A stretch of DNA of 64,000 bases, from assembly GCA_030374735.1 (NCBI GenBank), contig JASCIV010000030.1:1-64000 (forward strand). Direction: 5' to 3'. Position 1 is the stretch's first letter, and every line of letters starts with the position of its first letter. The notes under the pieces were generated by a model. It made no database searches. It saw only the letters and a list, made by a program, of their open reading frames with translations, and was not told the origin of the DNA. The DNA comes from Gracilaria caudata. Its lineage: Eukaryota > Rhodophyta > Florideophyceae > Gracilariales > Gracilariaceae. Below, one piece after another: positions 49,894-58,688 of this stretch. Made by a program: the position numbers and the translations under genes.

Positions 49894-50031
49894 CGTGAGC
49901 CACGGTCGACATCTCATCTATTGGACTGATTGAGGAGCAGAGGTTGTGCTCAGCACAAGAGCTCTTCAATCTCCGAGGACACGATGAACAGTTTGGAGCG
50001 TTAGTCGAGCAGTGAGAACCCATGCGACGAT

Positions 50032-51690
50032 ATGTCAGAAGCTCTATTCTTCTCTCACGTTACACTTCCGAGTATCCGGAGACATCGAACTCCCAATCTT
50101 CATCGGTGCTCCCTAAAGCCACCAGGAAGCCGTCCTCTGTCACATATACGCTTCACATCTTCTTTTATTCGTGTTTGGCGTACGAATCCATCCAGCGAAA
50201 CATCCGGTACAAAATCTGCTCATCGTCATAGTTATTCGAACATTTTCTGTATTAAAGAGGAGCACAAGGTCAGAAGCTATTCTACCGAAAACTCAAGCAC
50301 ACTACAACCAGCAGACAAGGAACAATACGCGAACAACAGGTTTGACTGGTTTAACCAATGGTATCCGGTTGCTCTAGTCGCTGACCTTTACGAAGGCAAA
50401 CCGAATGCAGCTAAAGTTCTCGGCACTGATATAGTCGTATGGAAGGTTCCAGAAAAAGACACTTGGACAGTATTCCACGATCGATGTCCACATCGATTTG
50501 CTGCACTCTCCAAAGGCGTACGTCGAACTATCAATCTGATATCATCTTCCATGTTCTCTAACTCCTGAGCAGCGTATAAACCAGACGACTAGAACCTTAG
50601 AATGCGGCTACCACGGATGGCAATTTAACTCCAAAGGAAAATGCTCTGTTATACCCCAAGAAGAAAAAGCTCCTTCTGGTCTTGCGTGTGCAACAAAATT
50701 GCCAAGCCTTGCCCAAAGTGGAATGTTGTTTGTGTGGATGGGAAACTCTGAGCCCCCTCCCGACTCTCGCCCACATGTAATAGACGATGTGCGAGCCAAA
50801 TATATCACCAGCACCTACTCTCGTATTCTTCCTCTTTGCTTCACAACTTTAATTCAGAATGTCCTTGACCCGGCACACGTAAGTTAATGCTCTCCCTTCA
50901 TTCCAGTTAGCAAAATCGATCATCGAACAGTGCAGCAATGTTTAACCTCATTTCTTAGATTCATTTTGCACATCACGGGCAAATAGGCCACAGAGAGCTT
51001 GCAGCCCCGATACCAATTCGCATACTGAAATCTCAAACTAGTCAGGGATTCATCGCGGACTACCACGACGGTGCCGTTCGTCTCAGATTTCGCCCACCCT
51101 GCCTGATAGAGATAGTCACATCCAATGGGCTTTCTTTTGCTTACTATGCAGTACCTCTCTCATCAGGGGTTGTGCTTACGTTTGCTCTACGCGGAACATC
51201 GCGTCGTCCTCTCTTTCGGATTCCCAAATGGCTTGACCATATTCAACGGAATCGATTGGTAGAAGGAGACTTAGAACTCATGATATCTCAACAACGCGAG
51301 ATGAGGAAAGTCGCCAAAACAAACAACTATGCTGCCAGTTGGGCTCACTTCTACATGCCAACAAGCTCGGACCGACTTGTCCTCGAAATGAAAAGGTGGC
51401 TCCACCAGAATGCTCCAACTCACTCATGCGACTGGTTTAAGTTTTGTGAAGACGAAAATGTCGACGGATACAAATCCAGGCTTAGCAGTCACACAAAAGG
51501 ATGTTCCAGCTGTTCTAATCTCCGAAGTCGGTTAATATTGTCAGAGAGAACCGCCGCATCGCTTGCAGTAGGTGCCATACTTCGTGGATTGACCACGTCC
51601 AATGAAACCAAAGTCGTATGGTCCTGTTTGGTTGGGTTCTGTTGGTTTCTTTTTGTTGTTTCCCGAGGTTTACGCAAGAGATTGGAATGA
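50032..51690 (+). CDS. Rieske oxygenase of the pheophorbide a oxygenase/TIC55 family (three exons)
   Basis: Exons are 50032-50517, 50573-50878 and 50959-51690. Introns of 55 and 80 nt have GTACGT and GTAAGT donors, branch-like CTAAC/TTAAC and CAG or TAG acceptors. The product has 507 aa. A Ser/Arg-rich N-terminal stretch of about 100 residues looks like a plastid transit peptide. The Rieske cluster is CPHR (about 152-155) and CGYHGW (about 173-178), joined exactly across intron 1. The mononuclear iron site NVLDPAH, then HFAHHG, is joined across intron 2. The C-terminus has the family's CSSC motif and two hydrophobic segments near the end. PAO-family enzymes act at plastid membranes on chlorophyll breakdown products or related substrates; which member this is cannot be told. 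The splice joins restore the family motifs. Confidence 0.9.
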
Positions 51691-52443
51691 AAGTAACGAG
51701 AGGTTGTATGTGAAAATTGGAGTAAATGTAAACTGTTCAATCGTTTCGGCCAAGAAGTTTTCTTAGAGCGATTCGGAGGACACAGTTTCCGCAGCTACCT
51801 TCGGAATGCGCATACAACTTCACGTTGTAAGTTGGACATCCTCCACCACAAAACGAACAAGTCACTTTCTCCTCTATGTCACTGTATCTGATCTTGAAAA
51901 TGGGATGGAAAGTACTTTCACGAAAGCCGGGATATCTCTTGAATCTTAGGAAACGGTTTTTGTACTTTGACAGCTTCAACTTTGGTCGAGGAAATCGAAT
52001 GTGCATCGGAGCAAGGGAGAACGCATTCGGTTGGCTTTGTATGGCAAGTAAAAGATGAGAAAGTTTGTCTGATGGTGCAGGCGCAATAATACTCATCGTG
52101 AAGTTCGCGTAGATACGTCCGATGATATAGAAATCTCCACTGAAAACGCATTCGGGCACACAACCAAGACAGCTTGAAGACCCCCAATCAAGAGAAGGAT
52201 TACATGGCGATAAGTTGCATGTCTTCAATGCCTTGAACTCTGCTTTCTATCCGTTTCGGAAGTATATGAATATTGTCGTGAACAGTCAGATGTTAATACT
52301 TTAACAGTGCAATGCAATCCTTGGCCGTACAAATTCGTCAGAGTGATCTCTTCTCGCCGTCATTAAGTACAAGGGGCTAAATAGGGGGCATTAAAGAAAA
52401 CAGTGCTACGTTGAAAAGGCAATACTCTGGTTTCCAAACCTTG
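51691..52443. other. Region between the Rieske gene and SF3A3, with a possible small ORF
   Basis: Apart from the possible minus-strand ORF at 51737-52096 nothing is recognised. Parts should be 3' UTR of the Rieske gene (+) and of SF3A3 (-). Confidence 0.3.
51737..52096 (-). CDS. Possible small Cys-rich protein, unidentified
   Basis: The 119-codon frame starts at an ATG at 52096 (MSIIAPAPSDKLSHLLLA). It is open upstream to 52228 through non-ATG codons. It carries a basic middle (RFPRPKLKLSKYKNRFLRFK) and a C-terminal Cys cluster (CSFCGGGC...CGNC) that could bind zinc. I recognise no family. Its compact reading frame and Cys pattern are better than chance, but it overlaps expected 3' UTR space, so it is doubtful. 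Confidence 0.25.
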   Translation of the reverse strand: MSIIAPAPSDKLSHLLLAIQSQPNAFSLAPMHIRFPRPKLKLSKYKNRFLRFKRYPGFRESTFHPIFKIRYSDIEEKVTCSFCGGGCPTYNVKLYAHSEGSCGNCVLRIALRKLLGRND

Positions 52444-53859
52444 TCATACCAGACCCTGCCGTAACAAGTCAAGGTAAGTCTTGCGATTCATAACATTACC
52501 GTGCCGATCCTCGAATTCCATTTCCCTATCTTCGTCAAACTGTGATTGTCGCTGCGACGCGTTCATCTTCTCATGCAGCTTCAAGGCGTCGTCAATCTTA
52601 GTGATCATCATGTACGCTTTTGAATAACCAATTCCTAATCGCCTTAAGCCCTGAACATGCTGCGTATCCGTAAAATGGCGTTCGAATGCCCGTGGACCCT
52701 TATAGGTAGCATTACCGCAAATCTCGCAACGGAACTCGTGGTTGAGTCCATGCAGTTTGTACATCCAATAAGGAATGGGTTTTCCATCCCATCCCAACGG
52801 TAGGTCTTTCGGGTTGTACACGGTGGTTTCCATTTCTTCAACATGTTCCACATCCGCACCATCCGCAAGTGCCTCCATGGCACGACGTTCAGCCTCAATC
52901 TCAGGATAGCTTAGGGCCAGCCGTTTTTGGACGTTCGCAACAGTAGCAGCACGCTCTGATGCCAAGAGCTTTTCCAACGCAAATGACACTGCATGCTCCA
53001 AAACGGCGGTACGTCCATATTTACCCTCTCGAGCAGCGGTCAAAAGTCGTTTCGCGCGATCCTCTGGCCGCCCGCCACTCTTCAAGCCGAATTGCAACAA
53101 GCGATCTCTCAAACTTTGCGGCGAAAGTTGTTCCAAAAGCTGCTCGTGTGTGGGAAAGGTTGCAGCGATATGAGACAGAGAAGTCTCGATATTGTTGCGA
53201 GCGTCTGCGTGAACTCTGTCCAAGTGCGCATCGGTGGCATCTAACGGATGAGCCTTGCGGGCAAAGTCCTTAAGATAGGTGTGCAAATCATGCAGATACG
53301 CTTCGTACTGACGCGAAGTGCGTACAGCGGGCGCCAACGACGAGAAGGCGGTGATCTCATCGCGCACGTACTGGTAGTACTCCAAGGACTGATCATCGCG
53401 TTTGGAAGACTTGCTCAAATTGAGAAACTTCTGAAAGTGTTGCAGAAGATCCAGGTAGCGCCCATCACACTCCTCGCCAGAAAACGAGGGCGGGTGATAC
53501 GCGGCCAGTAGCAAAGCCGCGTCGCGAGAAACATCTGGCGCCAGGGAACGCGCGCGGTGCGCGTCACGTAAGTCGCGCAGCTGCTCGTAAAAAGAAGAAA
53601 GCGCGTCTCGCGGCGCGGGCGGAATTGGCTGTTGATAACTGGCGCATAACGTGGTGGCTTTGGAGGCAGCGAGGCGGGCGAGATCGGCGACGAGCTGCTC
53701 CGCGTCGCGCGTGGTGCGCAAAGGCGGGTCGACGGCGGTGAGTCGGTTGTGTGGCGCGGTCGGCTCGGCGCGGGACTGCAAAGCAACGGCGGCAAGGTGC
53801 TTTAGTGTCTCGACGTCCTCGTGGAGCTGCCGCACATGCTCCAAGTCAGACGTGGCCAT
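52444..53859 (-). CDS. SF3A3: Splicing factor 3A subunit 3 (SF3A60/PRP9)
   Basis: The protein has 471 aa, close to the family's 500 aa. An N-terminal coiled coil (about 1-75) is followed by the conserved EECDGRYLDLLQHFQKFLNL and YLHDLHTYLKDFARKAHPL, then a SAP-like segment (QLSPQSLRDRLLQFGLKSGG), YNPKDLPLGWDGKPIPYWMY, a matrin/U1C-type zinc finger (CEICGNATYKGPRAFERHFT, then DTQH) and a GLRRLGIGYSKAYMMITKID tail. SF3A3 bridges U2 snRNP parts and helps branch-site recognition. The ATG at 53859 starts the coiled coil. It is divergent from Rab GDI with 285 bases between starts, where one exact TACCTTCGTA and one ACCTTCGTA lie. Confidence 0.96.
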   Translation of the reverse strand: MATSDLEHVRQLHEDVETLKHLAAVALQSRAEPTAPHNRLTAVDPPLRTTRDAEQLVADLARLAASKATTLCASYQQPIPPAPRDALSSFYEQLRDLRDAHRARSLAPDVSRDAALLLAAYHPPSFSGEECDGRYLDLLQHFQKFLNLSKSSKRDDQSLEYYQYVRDEITAFSSLAPAVRTSRQYEAYLHDLHTYLKDFARKAHPLDATDAHLDRVHADARNNIETSLSHIAATFPTHEQLLEQLSPQSLRDRLLQFGLKSGGRPEDRAKRLLTAAREGKYGRTAVLEHAVSFALEKLLASERAATVANVQKRLALSYPEIEAERRAMEALADGADVEHVEEMETTVYNPKDLPLGWDGKPIPYWMYKLHGLNHEFRCEICGNATYKGPRAFERHFTDTQHVQGLRRLGIGYSKAYMMITKIDDALKLHEKMNASQRQSQFDEDREMEFEDRHGNVMNRKTYLDLLRQGLV

Positions 53860-54144
53860 GGCGAGCTGTTGATCCCGTCAACTACCTTCGTACGTCGACG
53901 AGCTGATGCCGCGCAACCCGTGGTCAAAAAAACTTCGCGCCCCTTCGACAGCTGGACAGCGTGTCGCTCTCTTCACCAAGTCCCCTAGAGACAGAACAAA
54001 ACCACCGGCATCCCCCTCGTTGCTCTCCGCGACACCTTCGTAAATATTCGCCCTCCAGCATCCAGCAGGCGTATTGGCGCTGTTGGCGCACCATCTCTCT
54101 TCCCTCTTTTCTTCTTTACCTTGCGAGCGTATCAGCCTATCAAA
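53860..54144. promoter_or_regulatory. Divergent promoter of SF3A3 and Rab GDI with two ACCTTCGTA motifs
   Basis: TACCTTCGTA lies at 53883-53892, 24 bases before the SF3A3 start on its strand. ACCTTCGTA lies at 54034-54042, about 100 bases before the GDI ATG. Both point the same way. A role in transcription is a guess. Confidence 0.45.
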
Positions 54145-55539
54145 ATGGCTGCCTCATCCGACGCTTCTGATACAGTCACCGTCAACGGCAAAACCTTTTC
54201 GAAGCTTGCTGACGGTGATTACGATGCTGTCGTGCTTGGTACCGGTCTCACCGAGTGCATCCTCTCCGGTATTTTGTCCGTCGCCGGATTGCGCGTGCTT
54301 CATTGTGACCGCAATGACTATTATGGGGCCGCCTGCGCTTCGCTCAATCTTTCCCAGATGTACAAAAAGTTCCTTCCGGAACTCTCCGCGCCCGAGGATC
54401 TAGTCGCTAAGTCACGCGATTACAATGTGGACCTCATTCCCAAGTTCATCATGGCTGGCGGCAATATGGTTCGTATGCTCGTTCACACGGGAGTCACTCG
54501 CTATCTGGAATTCAGACTCACTGAAGGTTCCTTCGTGTTCAGCGGAGACCGCCCGCATAAGGTTCCAGCCACCCCGAAAGAGGCCATGACTAGCAGTATC
54601 ATGGGCCTCTTTGAGAAGAACCGTTGTCGAATGTTCTTCTCATTCGTTCACAGTTATGAACCAAACGATCCCTCTACGCACGACGGCTTAGATCTCAAGA
54701 CCATGACCATGGCCGAATTATACAAATATCACGGGCTTCAACCAGACACTATCAGTTTTATCGGCCATGCTCTTGCTCTTTACCGTGATGACAGCTATCT
54801 TACCCAACCAGCGGAGCCCACGATTCTGAAAGTTCAGTTGTACGCCACTTCGCTCGCTCGTCATGGACGCTCCCCGTACTTGTATCCGCTCTACGGATTG
54901 GGTGAACTTCCTCAGGCTTTCGCTCGTTTGTCGGCCGTGCATGGCGGTACGTATATGCTTCACACGCCTGTGGATCAAATTATACACAATGATGACGGCA
55001 TCGCCGTAGGTGTCCGTTCTGGAGATCGAGCCGCGAAATGCCGTTTTGTTGCAGGTGATCCTTCATATTTCCCTGATAAGGTTAACAAGTCCGGTCGCGT
55101 TGTTCGCAAATACTGCTTGATGGATTCTCCCCCACCGAACACACGCGAGTCCTCCTCATGCCAGATCATTATCCCGGCGAGTCAGATTTCTCCACCTCGA
55201 AAGAGCGATATTTACGTCTTGGTTTTGTCCTTTAATCACCGCACCACACCAGAAGGCATGTATTTGGGTTTGGTTTCCACAACGGTCGAAACTGATTATC
55301 CAGAAGAAGAGCTCCGACCCGGAATTGAACTTCTCGACAACGTGATCGAGTCTTTTGTCAGCGTGGATGATGTATACGAGCCGAAGGAAGATGGGAAGCG
55401 AGATCAATGCTTCATCACCAAAAGCTACGATGCCACTACTCACTTTGAAACAACTGTCGATGATGTGTTCGATGTATACAGAAGGATTTTCGGTACAGAC
55501 TTGGTGCTTACCAGTGGCCCAGAAGGAAGTAGTGCGTAG
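54145..55539 (+). CDS. GDI1: Rab GDP dissociation inhibitor
   Basis: The protein has 464 aa, a typical length. It has a FAD-like N-terminal fold (YDAVVLGTGLTECILSGILS), then LHCDRNDYYG, YNVDLIPKFIMAGG, the Rab-binding platform VTRYLEFRLTEGSFVF, LDLKTMTMAELYKYHGLQPD, and YPLYGLGELPQAFARLSAVH leading to GGTYML. The last third includes CQIIIPASQISPPRKSDIYV. GDI extracts prenylated Rab GTPases from membranes and returns them in GDP form. The absence of the REP insert favours GDI over Rab escort protein. The ATG at 54145 was chosen; an in-frame TTG at 54121 is not credible. It overlaps nothing and ends 25 bases before the end of the RAD51-like gene on the other strand. Confidence 0.97.
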   Translation: MAASSDASDTVTVNGKTFSKLADGDYDAVVLGTGLTECILSGILSVAGLRVLHCDRNDYYGAACASLNLSQMYKKFLPELSAPEDLVAKSRDYNVDLIPKFIMAGGNMVRMLVHTGVTRYLEFRLTEGSFVFSGDRPHKVPATPKEAMTSSIMGLFEKNRCRMFFSFVHSYEPNDPSTHDGLDLKTMTMAELYKYHGLQPDTISFIGHALALYRDDSYLTQPAEPTILKVQLYATSLARHGRSPYLYPLYGLGELPQAFARLSAVHGGTYMLHTPVDQIIHNDDGIAVGVRSGDRAAKCRFVAGDPSYFPDKVNKSGRVVRKYCLMDSPPPNTRESSSCQIIIPASQISPPRKSDIYVLVLSFNHRTTPEGMYLGLVSTTVETDYPEEELRPGIELLDNVIESFVSVDDVYEPKEDGKRDQCFITKSYDATTHFETTVDDVFDVYRRIFGTDLVLTSGPEGSSA

Positions 55540-55564
55540 TAGAAAGTAAATTCAGTTTCCTAAC

Positions 55565-56236
55565 TTACTCAACCACCCCAGCCTCAGTTAGTTGATATGG
55601 AATGCTTTTCGATTTCGTCAGCATGCTCTTTACGATCGTTACATAGTTTGGGCTTTGGTGCATGTAGAACCGACTTGCGCATACATGATGCCATTGTTCA
55701 CCCATGACCGTCAACACTCGATTTTGATGCATACGCGCGGCATTAGTAATCACAACTGCAGCGTTGAAGCGGACAGCGAGCTCGCGGAGACGAAGCACGA
55801 AGCCTTCGATCCTCTTCACGGCATTATCGGCGCAAGTGTAGAAAAGATCTGCTATGCAGTCTAAACCGATCAAATCAACGCCTCCAGCCTTTTCAAACCA
55901 TGTCGGAAGCGTATGGATGAGGGCGGAGGCGTCTGCGAAGGTGAAAGCGCGAATAACGGTCAGTCTACCTTTGACTGCAAGGTTCCGACTACGAGCTATC
56001 TGCAGCAAGCGAGAGACTGGTGTTCCACGGGTATCTATAAGAAGTGCACCACGTCCTCTACAAGATGACGCAGTTATTGTGTGAAGAAGGTGCACAGAGT
56101 GAAAGTTTGTGCTGTATATTTCCGAGACGGATCCTCGTGGTATCCCTCCTTGCAGGGCAGCATCCAGCTCTGAGAGCATTGTCGGAATGGTGTATTCAAA
56201 GGATGGACCAATTTCGCTGATCAGTATCGAGTCCAT
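55565..56236 (-). CDS. RAD51-like paralogue with a degenerate Walker A
   Basis: The protein has 223 aa, shorter than RAD51. It has the RecA-core start LSELDAALQGGIPRGSVSEI (about 22-40), but the P-loop that should follow is YSTNFHSVH, with no GKT or GKS. The Walker B-like strand is kept (VDLIGLDCIADLF, Asp at about 126). The L2-side VVITNAARMHQNRVLTVMG and WHHVCASRFYMHQSP and a C-terminal tail ending YQLTEAGV match RAD51-family ends. There is no N-terminal HhH domain. It is likely a non-ATPase RAD51 paralogue that supports recombinase filaments, like the inactive partners in Shu-type complexes. I cannot tell which paralogue. The frame is clean, so it is probably a gene rather than a relic. 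Confidence 0.7.
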   Translation of the reverse strand: MDSILISEIGPSFEYTIPTMLSELDAALQGGIPRGSVSEIYSTNFHSVHLLHTITASSCRGRGALLIDTRGTPVSRLLQIARSRNLAVKGRLTVIRAFTFADASALIHTLPTWFEKAGGVDLIGLDCIADLFYTCADNAVKRIEGFVLRLRELAVRFNAAVVITNAARMHQNRVLTVMGEQWHHVCASRFYMHQSPNYVTIVKSMLTKSKSIPYQLTEAGVVE

Positions 56237-56640
56237 AGTGGCGAACAGACTTCAAAGTGCGATTTACAATGACAGAAAGATGACGCCGTGCTTTTTCCAG
56301 TGTAGCATGCCGTAATTTAAGGGTTAAAATGCACGAGAGCAAACCATCCTCATGAACGCTAACCCTGCGGTAGTTCCTCCGGCATCGGCAAATATCTAGC
56401 TAAAAGTGGTTCTCAGCAGAGCTCTCGGGATGTCGAAGGCTAGCACAGTGTAGCCTTGGGCTGCAGTTGCCAACTTCATGCCAAGAAGGGCAGATGGGCA
56501 ACAAGGACAGAGGAGGATGCAGAGCGCAGAAAGCAATTCCTTCAATTTTGAACGCAGAATTGAACCAATATGCGGATTCCGCTCAAGCACGTGGATATCC
56601 TACGTTTACAAATCGCTCATTCAATGCATCTGTTCGGGAC

Positions 56641-56659
56641 TGCGCATGAGTCATGCGCA
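56641..56659. repeat. Palindrome with TGAGTCA core
   Basis: TGCGCATGA and TCATGCGCA are exact reverse complements around a single G. The centre reads TGAGTCA, the classic AP-1/GCN4-type bZIP site. Confidence 0.7.
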
Positions 56660-56682
56660 CAGCGCAGTTAAGCCATGCCTTC

Positions 56683-56708
56683 GTAGATACCTCCGTACAG
56701 GTATCTAC
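56683..56708. repeat. Inverted repeat GTAGATACCT/AGGTATCTAC
   Basis: Perfect 10-base arms around a 6-base loop, 24 bases from the preceding palindrome and about 155 bases before the TBC gene ATG. Confidence 0.7.
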
Positions 56709-56863
56709 TCAACTTTGCTGAAACGCAACCAGCTGGCAATCTCTCCCCTCATTCGGCTGAATACTGCGGCCAGGTGAGTGTCAGAATCAGTCAGCTTGGA
56801 TTCGTTCAAAGTTCGTTCCCTCGGCCGGCCTGTTGACCACTTGCTGCATGAACTCTTATCCGG

Positions 56864-58519
56864 ATGGATTTGACATCATCAGAAAATGTGCCTTATGACG
56901 AACTCTCGGATTCTGATTCACACAACATTGCCGATAACTACTCTGTGTATACACTTTCAGATAACTCCCCACAGGAAACGGGAAAACCTTATGGAACAGG
57001 GTCGACTTCTCATGCCCTTCCCGAAATTGCGGTGTCGCTCAGGGCAGTGAACCTGGGTAATTCTTACGACTTTTCTGCTTCACCTGAAAGTCCTTCAGTT
57101 TCTTCGGATGACCAAGCGAGCGCAAGTTCTGTTGGGGTATCACAAGATACCTTTACAGCTGAGGTGGATATCGACGAAGACGACGAAACCGAAGAAAGCC
57201 TTTGTTTTCATTCTTCTGATAAAATTCCGCAGCTTTCAAGCACCGAAGTCAGCGTATCGACAGCAGGTAGTTCTTCCTGTGAACATTTAGCAGACTCAAC
57301 ATTCTCGAAGCGTCGTCCAACATCATCGAGTGCCATGTTAACATCTCTGAAGAAACGATGGAAAGGAGTGAAGAAAGCCGGCGTGAAGTCGACAACAAAC
57401 GCTGGAAAGTCAATTTCATCCGCGTTCTCTCGAGCCGATCCAAACGAAACCCTAGAGGACAGGCATGGGCGCTTAAGCGATGAATGGCTCAATTCTATAC
57501 TCCCATCCTGGCGCAAGAAGCGTCGGACTGCTCGCGTGCGCTCACTGGTTTTCAAAGGAATTCCACCTACTGTGCGGGGTCGTGTGTGGCAATGTGCTAT
57601 CGGAAATCCGCTAAGTATCTCTGAAGAACTTTTTGATGTCCTCAAAGAAAGAGCATCCACAGGGCGACGAGATTTCCTTCGTAGGCGTGAAGCGGTTGCG
57701 AATGCAGATGGCGATGTAGGCGGCATAGGAGGTATGGCGGAGCCTATGCTGGAAAATGAACGCAGCGCACATAAGGCGATTATGCTAGATCTACCGCGAA
57801 CGTTTCCCGAGCTGAGTTTCTTCCATGCGCAAGGAAGCCATTATGAATTTGCTCTTCGGGACGTTTTGGAAGCCTTCCTTTACCTTAAGCCAGAAGTGGG
57901 CTACAGTCAGGGCATGTCCTTTCTTGCTGCAGTACTGCTACTTTACATGGACCCTTTTGAGGCGTTTTCCTGCTTTTGCAACATGCTGCTTCATAAGAGC
58001 TGTTTTCTGCATTTCTTCAGAATCAAGATGCCTGAAGTTCGGTTCTATCTCGCTGTCCATGATAAACTGTTGAATGAGGACATGCCAGCTCTTTATTCAC
58101 ACTTCAAGAATCATGGAATCAATTCTGATCTGTACATGATTAACTGGGTCATGTCGCTGTATTGTCGTGCTCTACCTCTGGATCTCGTCACTCGAATATG
58201 GGATATATATGTTCTCGATGGTGACGTAGCAATCTTCCGTGCTGCTCTTGGTCTCCTTCGCCTCTTTATGCCTCGCCTACTCAAGATGAAATTTGAAGAG
58301 CTAGCATACTTTCTCAGTCACATTCCAGGTGAAGAGATTGACGCCAATGCTTTGATCCACACGATCCGATCGGTACGCATTGTCACCAAGAAGAAGTTCA
58401 GAGATCTTTTCAAAGAATGTCAGTCCGAACACGAGAAGCTTCATCAAGGCGATGAAGCTGAGAAAACAACCAGAGCTCGAAGTCATATGCGACCAAGCGG
58501 CTATTCTAAAATATCATAG
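56864..58519 (+). CDS. TBC-domain Rab GTPase-activating protein
   Basis: The protein has 551 aa. The N-terminal 200 residues are Ser/Asp/Glu-rich and probably disordered. The TBC domain spans about 230-490. It starts FKGIPPTVRGRVWQCAIGNP and has the arginine finger in IMLDLPRTFPEL (about 305-316), the glutamine finger in GYSQGM (about 346-351), then HKSCFLHFFRIKMPEVRFYL, INSDLYMINWVMSLYCRALP and RIWDIYVLDGD. Both catalytic fingers are intact, so it should be an active dual-finger RabGAP. The layout recalls TBC1D12/TBC1D14-type proteins. The ATG at 56864 is the first of the frame. The C-terminus is basic and short. Confidence 0.93.
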   Translation: MDLTSSENVPYDELSDSDSHNIADNYSVYTLSDNSPQETGKPYGTGSTSHALPEIAVSLRAVNLGNSYDFSASPESPSVSSDDQASASSVGVSQDTFTAEVDIDEDDETEESLCFHSSDKIPQLSSTEVSVSTAGSSSCEHLADSTFSKRRPTSSSAMLTSLKKRWKGVKKAGVKSTTNAGKSISSAFSRADPNETLEDRHGRLSDEWLNSILPSWRKKRRTARVRSLVFKGIPPTVRGRVWQCAIGNPLSISEELFDVLKERASTGRRDFLRRREAVANADGDVGGIGGMAEPMLENERSAHKAIMLDLPRTFPELSFFHAQGSHYEFALRDVLEAFLYLKPEVGYSQGMSFLAAVLLLYMDPFEAFSCFCNMLLHKSCFLHFFRIKMPEVRFYLAVHDKLLNEDMPALYSHFKNHGINSDLYMINWVMSLYCRALPLDLVTRIWDIYVLDGDVAIFRAALGLLRLFMPRLLKMKFEELAYFLSHIPGEEIDANALIHTIRSVRIVTKKKFRDLFKECQSEHEKLHQGDEAEKTTRARSHMRPSGYSKIS

Positions 58520-58688
58520 CCTTCACAATACTCCATCCATGTATCAGCCACGGTAGCTCTCGGATTCTATCGTTTTCCTCAAGTGGTTCATTATCAAGTT
58601 CCCTGATAGAATTCATCTTTTCCCTGGCTCACATAACCCGCGATTCTATGATAAGACTATGGTAGCTTACTTTACTCACCGATTCATA
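58520..58688. other. Convergent 3' spacer
   Basis: This short gap separates the TBC gene (+) and the asparaginase gene (-). Nothing is seen in it. Confidence 0.3.

Larger units (their letters stand above)
48291..50031. other. 1.7 kb intergenic region with small repeats
   Basis: Right copy of the 15-mer repeat (48505-48519), a further GCCCTCTTACCCTTG near 49411, a copy of a 30-base dispersed element (49141-49170) and a hairpin (49864-49893). Short frames only. A 125-codon minus-strand frame (49646-50023) has no family resemblance. No RNA gene is recognised. Confidence 0.4.
56237..56863. promoter_or_regulatory. Divergent region with two adjacent palindromes
   Basis: It lies between the RAD51-like (-) and TBC (+) genes. 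It contains two perfect inverted repeats (56641-56659 and 56683-56708), the second beside a CCTTCGTA motif. No gene is seen. Confidence 0.4.

Noticed and set aside
49646..50023. 125-codon minus-strand frame before the Rieske gene
   Set aside because: No recognisable sequence and it overlaps a hairpin and the expected promoter of the oxygenase gene.
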